A stretch of 64,000 nucleotides of DNA from positions 1 to 64,000 of the forward strand of contig JAJFHN010000075.1 of the NCBI GenBank assembly GCA_021775595.1, in the 5' to 3' direction. This document shows, in pieces, positions 46,104-55,859 of this stretch (position 1 is the stretch's first letter; each line of letters starts with the position of its first letter). The notes beneath the pieces were generated by a model. It saw nothing but the letters and a program-made list of their open reading frames with translations. It did no database searches and was not told where the DNA came from. Made by a program: the position numbers and the translations under genes. Source of the stretch: Hyphomicrobiales bacterium. Its GTDB lineage: Bacteria; Pseudomonadota; Alphaproteobacteria; Rhizobiales; Methyloligellaceae.

Positions 46104-47510
46104 ATGACATTTGAAAATCTTGGTCTAAGCCAAAAAGTAATCGCCGCGGTCGAAGCCGTCGGCTACACCGAACCAACGCCCATACAAGCGCAGGCAATTC
46201 CGTTTGCGGTCGATGGCCGCGACGTTCTCGGCATCGCCCAGACCGGTACGGGCAAGACGGCCTCCTTCGTTTTGCCGATGTTGACGCGCCTGGAGCGCGG
46301 TCGCGCCCGGGCGCGCATGCCGCGTTCGCTGATCATCGAACCAACGCGCGAACTGGCAGCCCAAGTTGCCGCCGCTTTCGAGCTTTACGGCTCCCAGCAC
46401 AAATTGACTGTCGCGCTGCTGATCGGCGGCGTGTCGTTCGACGAGCAAAACCGCAAGCTCGATCGCGGCGCCGACGTCTTGATCGCGACGCCTGGTCGAT
46501 TGCTCGACCATTTTCAACGCGGAAAGCTGCTTCTCACCGGTGTCGAGATACTTGTTATCGACGAAGCTGACCGCATGCTCGACATGGGCTTTATTCCAGA
46601 CGTCGAACGCATCAGCAAAATGCTGCCTCCCAGACGGCAAACCTTGTTCTTTTCGGCGACGATGCCGCCCGAGATCCAACGCCTGGCCGATACGTTTCTC
46701 AACAATCCAGAGCGCATTGAAGCGACCCCGCCGGCAACGGCAGCCGGTACGATCGTCCAGCGGCTTAAATTCTCATCCAACGATCCGGCTGAAAAGCGCG
46801 AGGCTCTGCGCGAACTGCTGCGCGATCTTGAGGTTCGCAACGCCATTTTGTTTTGTAACCGCAAGCGCGACGTCGCGATCCTGCACAAGTCTCTACTGAA
46901 ACACGGTTTCGATGCGGCCGCCCTACACGGCGATATGGATCAACACCAGCGCATGGCGACGCTGGATGCCTTTCGCGGCGGCAACGTCTCGCTGCTTGTT
47001 GCCAGTGATGTCGCGGCCCGCGGCCTCGACATCCCCGATGTCAGTCACATCTTCAATTACGACGTACCCTCCCAGCCTGAGGACTATGTACATCGCATCG
47101 GCAGAACCGGCCGTGCGGGCCGCGAGGGTTTTGCTGCAATGCTTGTAACACCCGAAGATGGGCGCGCCGTAAAAGCCATCACAAATATGCTCGGCTCCGA
47201 GATCGAATGGATTGGTGATGCTCCCGGTCGAGACGCATTCGAATCCAAGCGCGGACGACGTCCCGCCCGGGGGCGTGGACCGCGCAAATCCGGAGCTCAA
47301 GGCGGCGGACGCCCACCACAACGCCAGGAAAGCGCGCCAGCTCAATCCAACGGAGATGTCAAAAAGAAGCGACGCCGAGGCAAGACAAAGCCCAACGGCG
47401 AACCGCAAGGCTCCAATCAAGCCAAATCACCCGCCAAGGGCGGAGAACGGGTGGTCGGCATGGGCGACCACATGCCCGCGTTCATGAAGCGCTCGCCACG
47501 CGCCTCCTGA
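46104..47510 (+). CDS. DEAD-box ATP-dependent RNA helicase (RhlE type)
   Basis: I use the ATG at 46104 (MTFENLGLSQKVIAAVEAVG), giving 468 residues; the frame opens 18 codons earlier. All DEAD-box motifs are present: Q motif EPTPIQAQAIP, motif I AQTGTGKT, II VIDEADRMLDMGF, III SATMPPE, and VI HRIGRTGRAGREG. The last about 90 residues form a basic Lys/Arg/Gly-rich tail (KKKRRRGKTKPNG), usual in RhlE-type helicases. It acts on RNA structure in ribosome biogenesis or decay. It stands alone, with about 270 bases of upstream sequence containing no gene. Confidence 0.93.
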   Translation: MTFENLGLSQKVIAAVEAVGYTEPTPIQAQAIPFAVDGRDVLGIAQTGTGKTASFVLPMLTRLERGRARARMPRSLIIEPTRELAAQVAAAFELYGSQHKLTVALLIGGVSFDEQNRKLDRGADVLIATPGRLLDHFQRGKLLLTGVEILVIDEADRMLDMGFIPDVERISKMLPPRRQTLFFSATMPPEIQRLADTFLNNPERIEATPPATAAGTIVQRLKFSSNDPAEKREALRELLRDLEVRNAILFCNRKRDVAILHKSLLKHGFDAAALHGDMDQHQRMATLDAFRGGNVSLLVASDVAARGLDIPDVSHIFNYDVPSQPEDYVHRIGRTGRAGREGFAAMLVTPEDGRAVKAITNMLGSEIEWIGDAPGRDAFESKRGRRPARGRGPRKSGAQGGGRPPQRQESAPAQSNGDVKKKRRRGKTKPNGEPQGSNQAKSPAKGGERVVGMGDHMPAFMKRSPRAS

Positions 47511-47637
47511 AATAACGCTCCTTTAACCAAATACTCAGTAATTCAGCGCAGTGTTGCTGGCATGGACACAATTCGTGCGAGGTGATTCTGCGCCTGCGCG
47601 AATTGCAATTCGAACCCAAATGAAATGGCAGAAGGCC

Positions 47638-47694
47638 ATGACTGATACGTCCAATTTTTCAAAATTGGCACCACACCGCGAGACGCCCAAGTGA
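47638..47694 (+). CDS. Possible 18-codon leader overlapping the diguanylate cyclase start (GTGA)
   Basis: An ATG at 47638 (with an in-frame ATG at 47620) opens a short frame encoding MTDTSNFSKLAPHRETPK and stops with TGA at 47692-47694. That stop overlaps the GTG start of the cyclase gene in GTGA, the layout of translational coupling. The cyclase GTG itself lacks a good ribosome site, whereas AGAAGG lies just ahead of 47638. The short product matches nothing I know. This may be a leader or a sign of an N-terminal frameshift. Confidence 0.35.
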   Translation: MTDTSNFSKLAPHRETPK

Positions 47695-48749
47695 CGCACG
47701 ATCACGAATACGAACGCGCCGTCGAACTAAGCCGCAATGCGCTCGGTTTCCTGCAGAAATCGAAGACGGCGCCCGTGCCCAAGAATTACGAGTTGTTCTA
47801 CACCTACGCTTCCGGCACCAACAAATCGCTGAATGAAGCGGTGCGTAACATGTTGTCCGACAAAAACGAGATCAGCCGAGAAGACGCCGCTCTTTTCTAC
47901 GAGACATTTATCGGCACCAGCCGATTCGACACAAAAGTCGAAGAAATCGGCGCCGGCATGAGCAGCGAGATCAAAGAGGTGCTCAAGAGTCTTACATCGG
48001 CGACTGATTGCACGTCGTCATTCCGGCAATCCCTTGATCTGGTGAACGACCAGCTTGGCCGCATCACGGATCTCCAGCAATTCGAATTGGTCGTGCGGAC
48101 CGTTCTGGCGGCCACGCAGAAAATGGCCGTCAATACGGAGGAGCTGGAAGATCGTCTCTCCTCGTCTCACAAGCAAATTACCGACTTGCACATGGACCTC
48201 GAGATGGTCCGCGCCGAATCCCTTACCGACGAGTTGACCGGCATCCCCAATCGCAAGCGCTACGATCACGTGCTGCAAGACGCCATCAGCGAATGCCAAG
48301 AAACGAACCAGCCGCTTTCCTTGTTGATGATGGACATCGACCACTTCAAGCGATTTAACGACACACACGGCCACTTGGCCGGAGACGGCGTGTTACGGCT
48401 GGTCGCCAAGACGATGCAGGCCAACGTCAAGGGACGCGATTTGGTGGCCCGTTACGGTGGCGAAGAATTCTCTGTGATTTTGCCCAATACCGGGCTGACT
48501 GACGCGGTGACCGTGGCCGAGCAGATCCGCAACGCGGTCAAGACCAAGGAGCTGGTTAAAAAATCAACCGGCGACAGCCTCGGTCATGTGACTTTGTCGA
48601 TCGGAGCGGCGCTGCACCGGAGAGGCGAAACGCCCAAAGAGCTGATCGAGCGCGCGGACTCCCATCTCTACAGCTCCAAGCACAACGGCCGCGATCAAGT
48701 CATGAGCGAAGACAGCGCCGTACCCGAAGGCGCCACTGACGCAGCTTGA
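47691..48749 (+). CDS. Diguanylate cyclase (GGDEF domain)
   Basis: The 352-residue protein starts at GTG 47691. An N-terminal helical region (NALGFLQKSKTAPVPKNYELFYTYASG) resembles the domain found before many alphaproteobacterial GGDEF domains, and a coiled coil near residues 148-180 joins it to a GGDEF domain. The active site is GGEEF in VARYGGEEFSVILPNTG near residues 255-260. The I-site position reads KGRD instead of RxxD, so product feedback inhibition may be weak or lost. No EAL domain or sensor TM is present. It makes c-di-GMP; the signal is unknown. It is opposite to sufA. Confidence 0.92.
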   Translation: MTHDHEYERAVELSRNALGFLQKSKTAPVPKNYELFYTYASGTNKSLNEAVRNMLSDKNEISREDAALFYETFIGTSRFDTKVEEIGAGMSSEIKEVLKSLTSATDCTSSFRQSLDLVNDQLGRITDLQQFELVVRTVLAATQKMAVNTEELEDRLSSSHKQITDLHMDLEMVRAESLTDELTGIPNRKRYDHVLQDAISECQETNQPLSLLMMDIDHFKRFNDTHGHLAGDGVLRLVAKTMQANVKGRDLVARYGGEEFSVILPNTGLTDAVTVAEQIRNAVKTKELVKKSTGDSLGHVTLSIGAALHRRGETPKELIERADSHLYSSKHNGRDQVMSEDSAVPEGATDAA

Positions 48750-48786
48750 GTCAATCCAATTCTATGAATGGAACTCGCGTGGCGGC

Positions 48787-49200
48787 CTATGATCCGCCGA
48801 GCGCGCTTTCGTTTTTGGCGTAGGCTTCCAGCTGAGCGCGAGATACGGGCTGGATCTCAACCGATTCCCCGCAACCGCAAGCGCTGGTCTGGTTGGGATT
48901 GTTGAAGACGAATCCCGACGAGAGCTTATCTATCTCGTAATCCATCTCGGTACCGAGCAGAAAGAGCACGGCCTTTGGTTCGATGAACAGCCTGACGCCA
49001 TGCTCCTCGACAATCTCATCAAGCGGCTCCGCGTTCTCGGCGTAATCGATTGTGTATTCCATACCCGCACAGCCGCCGTTCTTGACGCCGATGCGCAGGC
49101 CGACCGCCTGCTTCTGCGAGGTCGCCATAATATCCTTGATGCGGTCGGCCGCCTTGCTCGTCAGCCGCATCACCTGGAGTTTTGCTCTCTGCATCGTCAT
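48787..49200 (-). CDS. sufA: A-type Fe-S carrier SufA
   Basis: SufA accepts clusters from SufBCD and passes them on. The 137-residue product has the three carrier cysteines: Cys44 in KNGGCAGMEY and Cys108/Cys110 in SACGCGESV. The N-terminal ten residues before MRLTSKAAD may be a leader; a second ATG there is an alternative start. The C-terminus extends about 25 residues beyond the last Cys. It is the last gene of the suf operon, 38 bases after sufT. ErpA at 21822 is the other A-type carrier here. Confidence 0.93.
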   Translation of the reverse strand: MTMQRAKLQVMRLTSKAADRIKDIMATSQKQAVGLRIGVKNGGCAGMEYTIDYAENAEPLDEIVEEHGVRLFIEPKAVLFLLGTEMDYEIDKLSSGFVFNNPNQTSACGCGESVEIQPVSRAQLEAYAKNESALGGS

Positions 49201-49238
49201 CTGCTTTCAAATATGCGCTCGATCATGCCGCTTCAACG

Positions 49239-49682
49239 TTAAAACATGTTGAGCGCGACACGCGCTTCTTCCGACATGCGACTGATTTCCCATGGCGGGT
49301 CGAACACGAGCTTGACCGTTACGTTATTCACGCCGGCAACGCTGGCAACGGCGTTCTCCACCCAAACGGGCATTTCGCCGGCCACCGGACAGCCGGGAGC
49401 CGTCAAAGTCATATCGACCTCGACATTGCGGTCATCATCCACATCGATCCTGTAAATCAGGCCGAGCTCGTAGACATCCACCGGAATTTCCGGGTCATAA
49501 ACCGTCTTGATGGCCGCAACCATATCGTGGGTCAGCCGCTCGATTTCCTGTTCGCTCAGCCCCGATTCCGCTTTCTTCGGCGCGCCCTTGACGGCCTCGA
49601 CCGTCTGCGCGCATGCCTCCTCGAGCTCGGTATCGCTCATCAGAAAATCCCTTGGTTGGCGGTCTTCTGGTTTTTCCATCAT
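49239..49682 (-). CDS. sufT: SUF system assembly protein SufT (DUF59/MIP18 family)
   Basis: SufT-type proteins help mature or deliver Fe-S clusters. The 147-residue protein has the DUF59 core with DPEIPVDVYELGLIYRIDVDDDRNVEVDMTLTAPGCPVAGEMP, including the conserved Cys in PGCP. An about 45-residue N-terminal acidic extension precedes it. The ATG overlaps the sufS stop in ATGA, so translation is probably coupled. It lies between sufS and sufA, the usual alphaproteobacterial order. Confidence 0.92.
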   Translation of the reverse strand: MMEKPEDRQPRDFLMSDTELEEACAQTVEAVKGAPKKAESGLSEQEIERLTHDMVAAIKTVYDPEIPVDVYELGLIYRIDVDDDRNVEVDMTLTAPGCPVAGEMPVWVENAVASVAGVNNVTVKLVFDPPWEISRMSEEARVALNMF

Positions 49683-50950
49683 GCGAAAAATTCCCGGGCT
49701 TTGATCAACGCTGCGGCCAAAGCGTCGACCTCTTCAATGGTGTTGTACATGGCAAACGACGCCCGGCAGGTTGCCGTAACGCCAAAGCGTTCGAGCAGCG
49801 GCTGGGCGCAATGGTGACCGGCCCGCACCGCAATGCCCGAGCGGTCAATAATCGTTGCGATATCATGGGGATGCATGCCTTCAATATCAAACGATACGAT
49901 TGCACCCTTGTTGGGTGCTTCGCCAATGATGCGCAAACCCTCGATTTCGCCAAGCCGGGCATGGGCGTGGGTCAACAGCTGGTCCTCATGGGCGGTGATC
50001 GCATCGCGTCCGATCGTTTCGACATAATCCAGCGCCGCGCCAAATCCAATCGCTTGCACGATCGACGGCGTACCCGCTTCGAAGCGATAGGGCGGCTTGC
50101 CATAGCTGATCTCTTCGCATCTCACCGCCTCAATCATTTCACCGCCGCCTTGATAAGGCGGCATCGCGGCCAAATGCTCAGCCTTGGCATACAGCGCGCC
50201 TATGCCCGAGGGGCCATAGAGCTTATGGCCGGTGATTACATAGAAATCGCAATCGAGCGCCTGGACGTCGACATTCATATGAACGCCCGCCTGGGCGCCG
50301 TCGACGAGTACGGGAATGCCACGCTCATGAGCCAACGCGCTGACCTCAGCGATCGGCACGATGGTGCCAAGCACGTTGGACATGTGGCTGATGGCGACCA
50401 TTTTGGTGCGGGGTCCGAGCAACTTCTCGAACGCGTCCATTTGGAATTCGCCGTCTTGCGAGACGGGCGCCCATTTGAGCACCGCGCCGTTCCGCTCGCG
50501 GTGAAAATGCCACGGCACAATGTTGGAGTGGTGTTCCATGATGCTGACGACGATTTCATCGCCAGGCTCAATACGCTCGCCGCCGAAGGACTGCGCCACC
50601 AGATTGATCGCCTCGGTTGCGTTGCGAGTGAAGATGATCTCATTTTCCGAGGCGGCGTTGAGAAAATCGCGCACCTTGATCCGCGCGCCCTCGTAATTGG
50701 CGGTCGCAGCGTTGCTCAAATAGTGTAAGCCTCTGTGAACGTTGGCATATTCGCTCGCATAGGCGGTCTCGATGGCATCCAACACGGCTTGAGGCTTTTG
50801 CGCTGAAGCGCCGTTGTCCAGATAGACGAGCGGCTTGTCGTAGACGGTGCGCGACAGAATCGGGAAATCGGCCCGCACACGGGCGACGTCGTAGCCGCCT
50901 TGTGTCTGTAGCGCGCTGTCCTTCACCTTGAGCTCCATCGGTGCCGTCAT
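49679..50950 (-). CDS. sufS: Cysteine desulfurase SufS (group II)
   Basis: SufS takes sulfur from cysteine as a persulfide for SufBCD. I use the ATG at 50950 (MTAPMELKVKDSALQ), one base after the sufD stop; a TTG at 50959 is the earlier frame start. The 423-residue PLP enzyme has the lysine region VITGHKLYGPSGIGALY and the catalytic Cys loop RAGHHCAQPLLERFG near residue 382, in the HCAQP form of group II enzymes. No sufE or sufU is in the operon, so the sulfur acceptor must be encoded elsewhere. Confidence 0.95.
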   Translation of the reverse strand: MTAPMELKVKDSALQTQGGYDVARVRADFPILSRTVYDKPLVYLDNGASAQKPQAVLDAIETAYASEYANVHRGLHYLSNAATANYEGARIKVRDFLNAASENEIIFTRNATEAINLVAQSFGGERIEPGDEIVVSIMEHHSNIVPWHFHRERNGAVLKWAPVSQDGEFQMDAFEKLLGPRTKMVAISHMSNVLGTIVPIAEVSALAHERGIPVLVDGAQAGVHMNVDVQALDCDFYVITGHKLYGPSGIGALYAKAEHLAAMPPYQGGGEMIEAVRCEEISYGKPPYRFEAGTPSIVQAIGFGAALDYVETIGRDAITAHEDQLLTHAHARLGEIEGLRIIGEAPNKGAIVSFDIEGMHPHDIATIIDRSGIAVRAGHHCAQPLLERFGVTATCRASFAMYNTIEEVDALAAALIKAREFFA

Positions 50951-50951
50951 A

Positions 50952-52295
50952 TCACCCAATCCGGTGGGCCAACCAGCCGCGGACTGCTTCGCCTAAAGCC
51001 TCGCGGATGGTCTCGTTTTCGATCAGTTCAAGCGCTTCTCCGGCGAAGGCTTGAATCAAAAGCGACCGCGCTTCGAGCTCGCCGATGCCGCGCGCGCGCA
51101 AATAGAACAGCAGGTCTTCGTCGATCTGACCGGACGTTGAGCCATGCCCGCACAGCACATCGTCGGCAAAAATTTCCAGCTCGGGTTTTGAATCGAATTC
51201 GGCGCGCTCGGAAAGCAGCAATCCCTGCACCATCTCATTGCTGTCGGTCTTCTGGGCCTGTTGGCGCACCATGATCTTGCCCTGAAAAACGCCGCGCGCC
51301 GCATCGTCAAGCACGCCCTTAAAGACCATTCGGTTCACGCAATTGGCTGCGGCATGATCGACAAACAGCGTGGTGTCGATGTGTTGCTCGGAGGCACCCA
51401 TAAAGACGCCATTGACGCCCCCGCGCGCATGCTCACCGTTGAAGCTCAAATGGATCTCGTTGCGCGTTAAGCCGGTGCCGCCGACAAATTGAAATGCGTC
51501 ATAATTGGTAGAGGCCGCCAAAGCGACCCGCCAAGTCGACAAGTGGGTCGCTGAATCCGATTCCTGCTGGATCTTCAGGTGATGCATCGCCGCGCCCTCA
51601 GCCAACGACACGTCACTCGCCACATTGTGCTGCACCGCCGCGCTCGAGGGTCCCACATGGGACTCCAAAACGCTCGCCCGCGCGCGCGCTTCGAGGGCAA
51701 TCACGTGTCTGGTGGCGATGCCGACAGGCGTAGTTGCGGTATGCAAGTGCACGATGTGGATGGGTTTTTCTATGCTGACGTCCGCCGCAACGCGCAAGGC
51801 AACGCCATCGGACATCATTGCGGTGTTGAGACACAACACGGCATTTTGCGGCGCCATCTCGCCATCGGCCAAGCGCTCTTCCAGCCAGGTTGGCGGCGCG
51901 GCCAGCGCCGATGCCATGCTCGACAATTCACCCTGCTCACCCAAAAAATTCATTTCCGAGAGACCGATCGCCACTTGCCCATCGACCAGCACGATCAAGT
52001 GGCAATCCAAGGCGGCAAGCTCGCTTCCGAGCGCTTGCAGGACGTCATCGCGCGTGAGCTTGGGCCCCTCACCCGCCGGCGGCGCGAAGGCATCATCCAG
52101 ACGCGCATAAAGGTCCGTGTATTTCCATTCTTCAACACGCCGGTTGGGCAGCCCGGTGCGCGCAAAACCGCGCATTGCATCGTTGCGCAACTCGTGCACG
52201 CTGTCTGCGCCCGGCAACTCGGCCTTGACGCGGTCGAAGGTCTCGGCAAAGGCCAATTCAGCCTTGCTGGTCAATGTGTTCACCGCGGCATCCAT
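50952..52295 (-). CDS. sufD: Fe-S cluster scaffold subunit SufD
   Basis: SufD pairs with SufB and SufC in the scaffold complex. The ATG at 52295 has AAGGAGCG upstream and gives 447 residues. Visible parts are the beta-helix core and the C-terminal SufB/D motif with GHGSTSGQIDEDLLFYLRARGIGELEARSLLIQAF. The N-terminal helical domain carries RRVEEWKYTDL. It lies between sufC (12 bases upstream) and sufS. Length is normal for alphaproteobacterial SufD. Confidence 0.94.
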   Translation of the reverse strand: MDAAVNTLTSKAELAFAETFDRVKAELPGADSVHELRNDAMRGFARTGLPNRRVEEWKYTDLYARLDDAFAPPAGEGPKLTRDDVLQALGSELAALDCHLIVLVDGQVAIGLSEMNFLGEQGELSSMASALAAPPTWLEERLADGEMAPQNAVLCLNTAMMSDGVALRVAADVSIEKPIHIVHLHTATTPVGIATRHVIALEARARASVLESHVGPSSAAVQHNVASDVSLAEGAAMHHLKIQQESDSATHLSTWRVALAASTNYDAFQFVGGTGLTRNEIHLSFNGEHARGGVNGVFMGASEQHIDTTLFVDHAAANCVNRMVFKGVLDDAARGVFQGKIMVRQQAQKTDSNEMVQGLLLSERAEFDSKPELEIFADDVLCGHGSTSGQIDEDLLFYLRARGIGELEARSLLIQAFAGEALELIENETIREALGEAVRGWLAHRIG

Positions 52296-52307
52296 CAAAA
52301 TCGCTCC

Positions 52308-53057
52308 TTAAGCCGCTGCTTCTTCGTATTCGGCATAACCCGATTTCTCGAGTTCGAGCGCCAACTCCTTATCGCCCGAACGCACAATTTTACCGGCTGA
52401 AAGCACATGGACGCGATCGGGGACGATATAGGTCAGCAGACGCTGGTAATGGGTGATGACAAGCATCGCGCGCTCTGGCGAGCGCAGCGCGTTGACGCCT
52501 TCGGAGACGATCCGCACGGCGTCGATATCGAGGCCTGAATCGGTCTCATCCAGCACGCAGAGCGAGGGCTCGAGCAGCGCCATCTGAAGCACTTCTTGCC
52601 GCTTTTTTTCGCCACCGGAAAACCCGACATTCAGCGGACGTTTCAACATGTCGGACTCGATCTTGAGCGCTTCGGCTTTCTCGCGCACAACGCGCATGAA
52701 GTCGGGCGTGGTGAGCTCATCTTCGCCGCGCGCCTTGCGCACGGCGTTCAGCGCCGTTCGCAGAAAAGTCATCGTGGCAACGCCGGGTATCTCCACCGGA
52801 TACTGAAAGGCGAGAAAAACGCCCGCCGCAGCGCGCTCATCGGGACTGAGCTCCAGGAGGTCCTCGCCGTTCCAGGTGATCGATCCCTTGGTGACCACAT
52901 AGTCGTCCTTACCCGCCAACACGTAAGCGAGCGTCGATTTCCCCGATCCATTGGGACCCATGATGGCGTGTACTTCGCCCTTGGGAACTTCGATATCGAG
53001 ACCGTCGAGGATCTCCTTGCCATCGACTTCGACGTGCAGATTTTCAATTTTCAACAT
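52308..53057 (-). CDS. sufC: Fe-S assembly ATPase SufC
   Basis: SufC is the ABC-type ATPase that drives cluster assembly on SufB-SufD. The 249-residue product has Walker A MGPNGSGKSTLAYVLAG near residues 33-49, the signature FSGGEKKRQEVLQMALLEP near 146-164, and Walker B CVLDETDSGLDIDAV near 167-181, where SufC proteins have DETDSGLD in place of DEPTSGLD. No membrane partner exists; it is soluble. It is 57 bases downstream of sufB and 12 bases ahead of sufD. Confidence 0.97.
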   Translation of the reverse strand: MLKIENLHVEVDGKEILDGLDIEVPKGEVHAIMGPNGSGKSTLAYVLAGKDDYVVTKGSITWNGEDLLELSPDERAAAGVFLAFQYPVEIPGVATMTFLRTALNAVRKARGEDELTTPDFMRVVREKAEALKIESDMLKRPLNVGFSGGEKKRQEVLQMALLEPSLCVLDETDSGLDIDAVRIVSEGVNALRSPERAMLVITHYQRLLTYIVPDRVHVLSAGKIVRSGDKELALELEKSGYAEYEEAAA

Positions 53058-53114
53058 GGATGAAACTTTCTCGAATCTCTTTTTTCACAGACGCGTTCAA
53101 ATTTGCGCCAACGC

Positions 53115-54632
53115 CTATCCCACGCTCCCTTCGAGCGAAATGCCGATCAATTTCTGCGTTTCAGCCATGAACTCCATCGGCAAATGCTGAAGAACGTCGC
53201 GCACGAAGCCGTTGACGATCAGTGCCACAGCCTCCTCATCGTTCATGCCGCGAGCCTGGCAATAGAACATCTGATCGTCCGAAATCTTGGACGTCGTCGC
53301 CTCGTGTTCAAAGGTGGCCGACGCGTTCTTCGCCTCGATATAGGGCACGGTATGAGCGCCGCACTCATTCCCGATCAGAAGTGAATCGCACTGGGTGAAG
53401 TTGCGCGCGCCGGTTGCTTTGCGGTGCGCCGAGACCAGTCCGCGATAGGTGTTGGACGAATGACCCGCCGAAATGCCCTTCGAGATGATCCGGCTTGATG
53501 TGTTGCGCCCCAAGTGAACCATTTTGGTCCCTGAATCGACCTGCTGGTATCCGTTCGAAACGGCGATCGAATAGAACTCGCCGCGCGAATTGTCACCGCG
53601 CAGGATGCAGCTTGGATATTTCCAGGTGATTGCTGAGCCCGTTTCCACCTGGGTCCAGGAAATCTTGGAGTTCTTGCCGCGGCAATCACCACGCTTGGTG
53701 ACGAAATTGTAGATGCCGCCCTTGCCGTTCTTGTCGCCGGGATACCAATTTTGCACGGTCGAATATTTGATTTCGGCATCGTCCAGCGCGACGAGTTCGA
53801 CGACGGCCGCATGCAGCTGATTTTCATCGCGCATGGGAGCGGTGCAACCCTCCAGGTAGCTGACGTAGGAGCCCTTGTCGGCGATGATCAGCGTGCGCTC
53901 GAATTGGCCTGTCTGCTGCTCGTTGATGCGGAAATAGGTCGAGAGCTCCATCGGGCAGCGGGTGTTCTCGGGCACATAGACGAAACTGCCGTCGGAAAAC
54001 ACGGCCGCGTTGAGCGTGGCGTAGAAATTATCCGTTGTGGGGACCACCGTTCCCAGATACTTGCGCACCAATTCGGGGTACTTTTGCAGAGCCTCTGAGA
54101 TTGAACAAAAGATGACGCCGGCTTTCGCCAACTCTTCCTTGAAGGTGGTCACGACCGAAACCGAATCGAACACCGCATCGACTGCGACTTTGCCGGTGCC
54201 ATAGTCTCCCACCGTCTCGTCTAGCTCGCTCGGCTCACCCTGTTTGCGCACGCCAGCGAGCAGCTCTTGCTCCTTCAGCGGGATACCGAGCTTTGCATAA
54301 GTCTCGAGCAGCTCGGGATCGACCTCGTCCAAACTCTTGGGCCCTTCGGTGCTCTTGGGCGCGGCGTAGTAATAGAGGTCTTGGAAATCGATTTTGGGAT
54401 AATGGACGCGCGCCCAGGTGGGCTCGTCCATGGTAAGCCAGCGGCGATAGGCGCCGAGCCGCCATTCGAGCATCCATTCGGGCTCGGACTTCTTCTCAGA
54501 GATGAAGCGGACGATGTCCTCGTTGAGGCCCTTGGGCGCCTTAACGGTCTCGATATCGGTGGAAAATCCGTATTTGTACTTGTCGACGTCAAGGTCTTTG
54601 ACCTGTTCGACCGTTTCCTGAACCGCTGGCAT
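53115..54632 (-). CDS. sufB: Fe-S cluster scaffold subunit SufB
   Basis: SufB is the main scaffold on which SufBCD builds the cluster. I use the ATG at 54632 ([22 protein letters not shown]), giving 505 residues; a 25-codon Arg-rich upstream extension is unlikely. Motifs include [38 protein letters not shown], and the C-terminal [15 protein letters not shown] and [21 protein letters not shown], which hold the conserved Cys. It is 49 bases after the IscS-like gene and is followed by sufC. Confidence 0.97.
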   Translation of the reverse strand: MPAVQETVEQVKDLDVDKYKYGFSTDIETVKAPKGLNEDIVRFISEKKSEPEWMLEWRLGAYRRWLTMDEPTWARVHYPKIDFQDLYYYAAPKSTEGPKSLDEVDPELLETYAKLGIPLKEQELLAGVRKQGEPSELDETVGDYGTGKVAVDAVFDSVSVVTTFKEELAKAGVIFCSISEALQKYPELVRKYLGTVVPTTDNFYATLNAAVFSDGSFVYVPENTRCPMELSTYFRINEQQTGQFERTLIIADKGSYVSYLEGCTAPMRDENQLHAAVVELVALDDAEIKYSTVQNWYPGDKNGKGGIYNFVTKRGDCRGKNSKISWTQVETGSAITWKYPSCILRGDNSRGEFYSIAVSNGYQQVDSGTKMVHLGRNTSSRIISKGISAGHSSNTYRGLVSAHRKATGARNFTQCDSLLIGNECGAHTVPYIEAKNASATFEHEATTSKISDDQMFYCQARGMNDEEAVALIVNGFVRDVLQHLPMEFMAETQKLIGISLEGSVG

Positions 54633-54681
54633 TACTCTCTCCAACCTTTCGCGTTGTCTAAGTCCGTTCGGCCGGCATCGC

Positions 54682-55854
54682 TCACGCCGCTTGCCGCCTC
54701 GCGACAAAGCGCGCGTGGATATCGCGCCATGCCGTCAAAAAAAGTTCGATGTCCCGATCACTGGTGTCGTGGCCCAAGCTCACCCTGACGGCCCCGTTCG
54801 CCAACGCCGCCTCCACGCCCATCGCTTCGAGCACATGGGAGCGTTCGACTTTGCCCGAAGAGCAGGCCGCGCCAGCGCTGACCGCCACGCCCGCCAGATC
54901 GAATGCGATGACGAGATTTTCGGCCGACATGCCATCGACGGCAAAGCACATAGTGTTCGCCAAACGCTCGACGGTCTGCGCAATCACGACTGCGTCAGGC
55001 GCAATCGCCATGACCTCGGTTTCCAGCCGATCGCGCATGTCCTGCAGATTTGACGTGCGCGCCAACGCCTTGACCGCTGCATCCGCCGCGATGCCAAAGC
55101 CGATGATGCCAGAAACATTTTCAGTTCCAGCCCGCCATCTGTGTTCTTGCCCGCCGCCGCTGATCAGACGGTCGTTCAGCTGGGCCAGCGAGCGACCCAG
55201 CACCAACGCGCCGACGCCTTGCGGGCCGCCGATTTTGTGTGCCGACAAGCTCATCATATCAGCGCCCAAAGCATCCAAATCGAGCGGGATTTTACCCGCC
55301 GCCTGCACGCCGTCGCAATGAAGCTTGCCGCCCAATTCATGGACGATCGATGCAATTTCCGCGACCGGTTGCAGCGCGCCCGTTTCGTTGTTCGCCGCCA
55401 TGACCGCGACCAAGAATGGCGTATCTGGAGACGCCGTCACGAACGCCGTGAGATCGGCGCGCAATTGCGTGCAATCGATCACGCCGTCACTCGATACGCT
55501 AAGGATCGATACCCGCTCAGCCGGAAACCGGCCGCCGCCAAGCACTGATGGATGCTCGATGGCCGAAACGAAGCAGTGTGCCGCGTCATTCGCGATGCCG
55601 GCATGGGCTGGCGCCAGCGCCGTCACATTGGCTTCGGTTCCACCACTGGTGAAAATCACCTGGCCTGGATCAACGCCGGCGAGGTCGGCCACCTGTTGGC
55701 GGGCGCGGTCCAGCAACGCCCGCACGCCTCGTCCCTCGGCATGAACCGATGAGGGATTGCCGCCCAACGCCAAAGCGCGTGCAACACCTTCGCGCACCTC
55801 CGGCAAGATCGGCGCGGACGCGTTGTGATCGAGATATGCGCGTTCTTGGCTCAT
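54682..55854 (-). CDS. iscS: Cysteine desulfurase, group I (IscS/NifS-like)
   Basis: The ATG at 55854 gives 390 residues. The PLP lysine is in [17 protein letters not shown] and the catalytic Cys in the long group I loop [21 protein letters not shown]. That loop distinguishes it from SufS, which is also in this operon. It starts five bases after the iscR stop. Alphaproteobacterial suf operons often keep this gene as a second desulfurase; whether it serves Fe-S assembly or tRNA thiolation cannot be told from sequence. Confidence 0.92.
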   Translation of the reverse strand: MSQERAYLDHNASAPILPEVREGVARALALGGNPSSVHAEGRGVRALLDRARQQVADLAGVDPGQVIFTSGGTEANVTALAPAHAGIANDAAHCFVSAIEHPSVLGGGRFPAERVSILSVSSDGVIDCTQLRADLTAFVTASPDTPFLVAVMAANNETGALQPVAEIASIVHELGGKLHCDGVQAAGKIPLDLDALGADMMSLSAHKIGGPQGVGALVLGRSLAQLNDRLISGGGQEHRWRAGTENVSGIIGFGIAADAAVKALARTSNLQDMRDRLETEVMAIAPDAVVIAQTVERLANTMCFAVDGMSAENLVIAFDLAGVAVSAGAACSSGKVERSHVLEAMGVEAALANGAVRVSLGHDTSDRDIELFLTAWRDIHARFVARRQAA

Positions 55855-55859
55855 CAACC

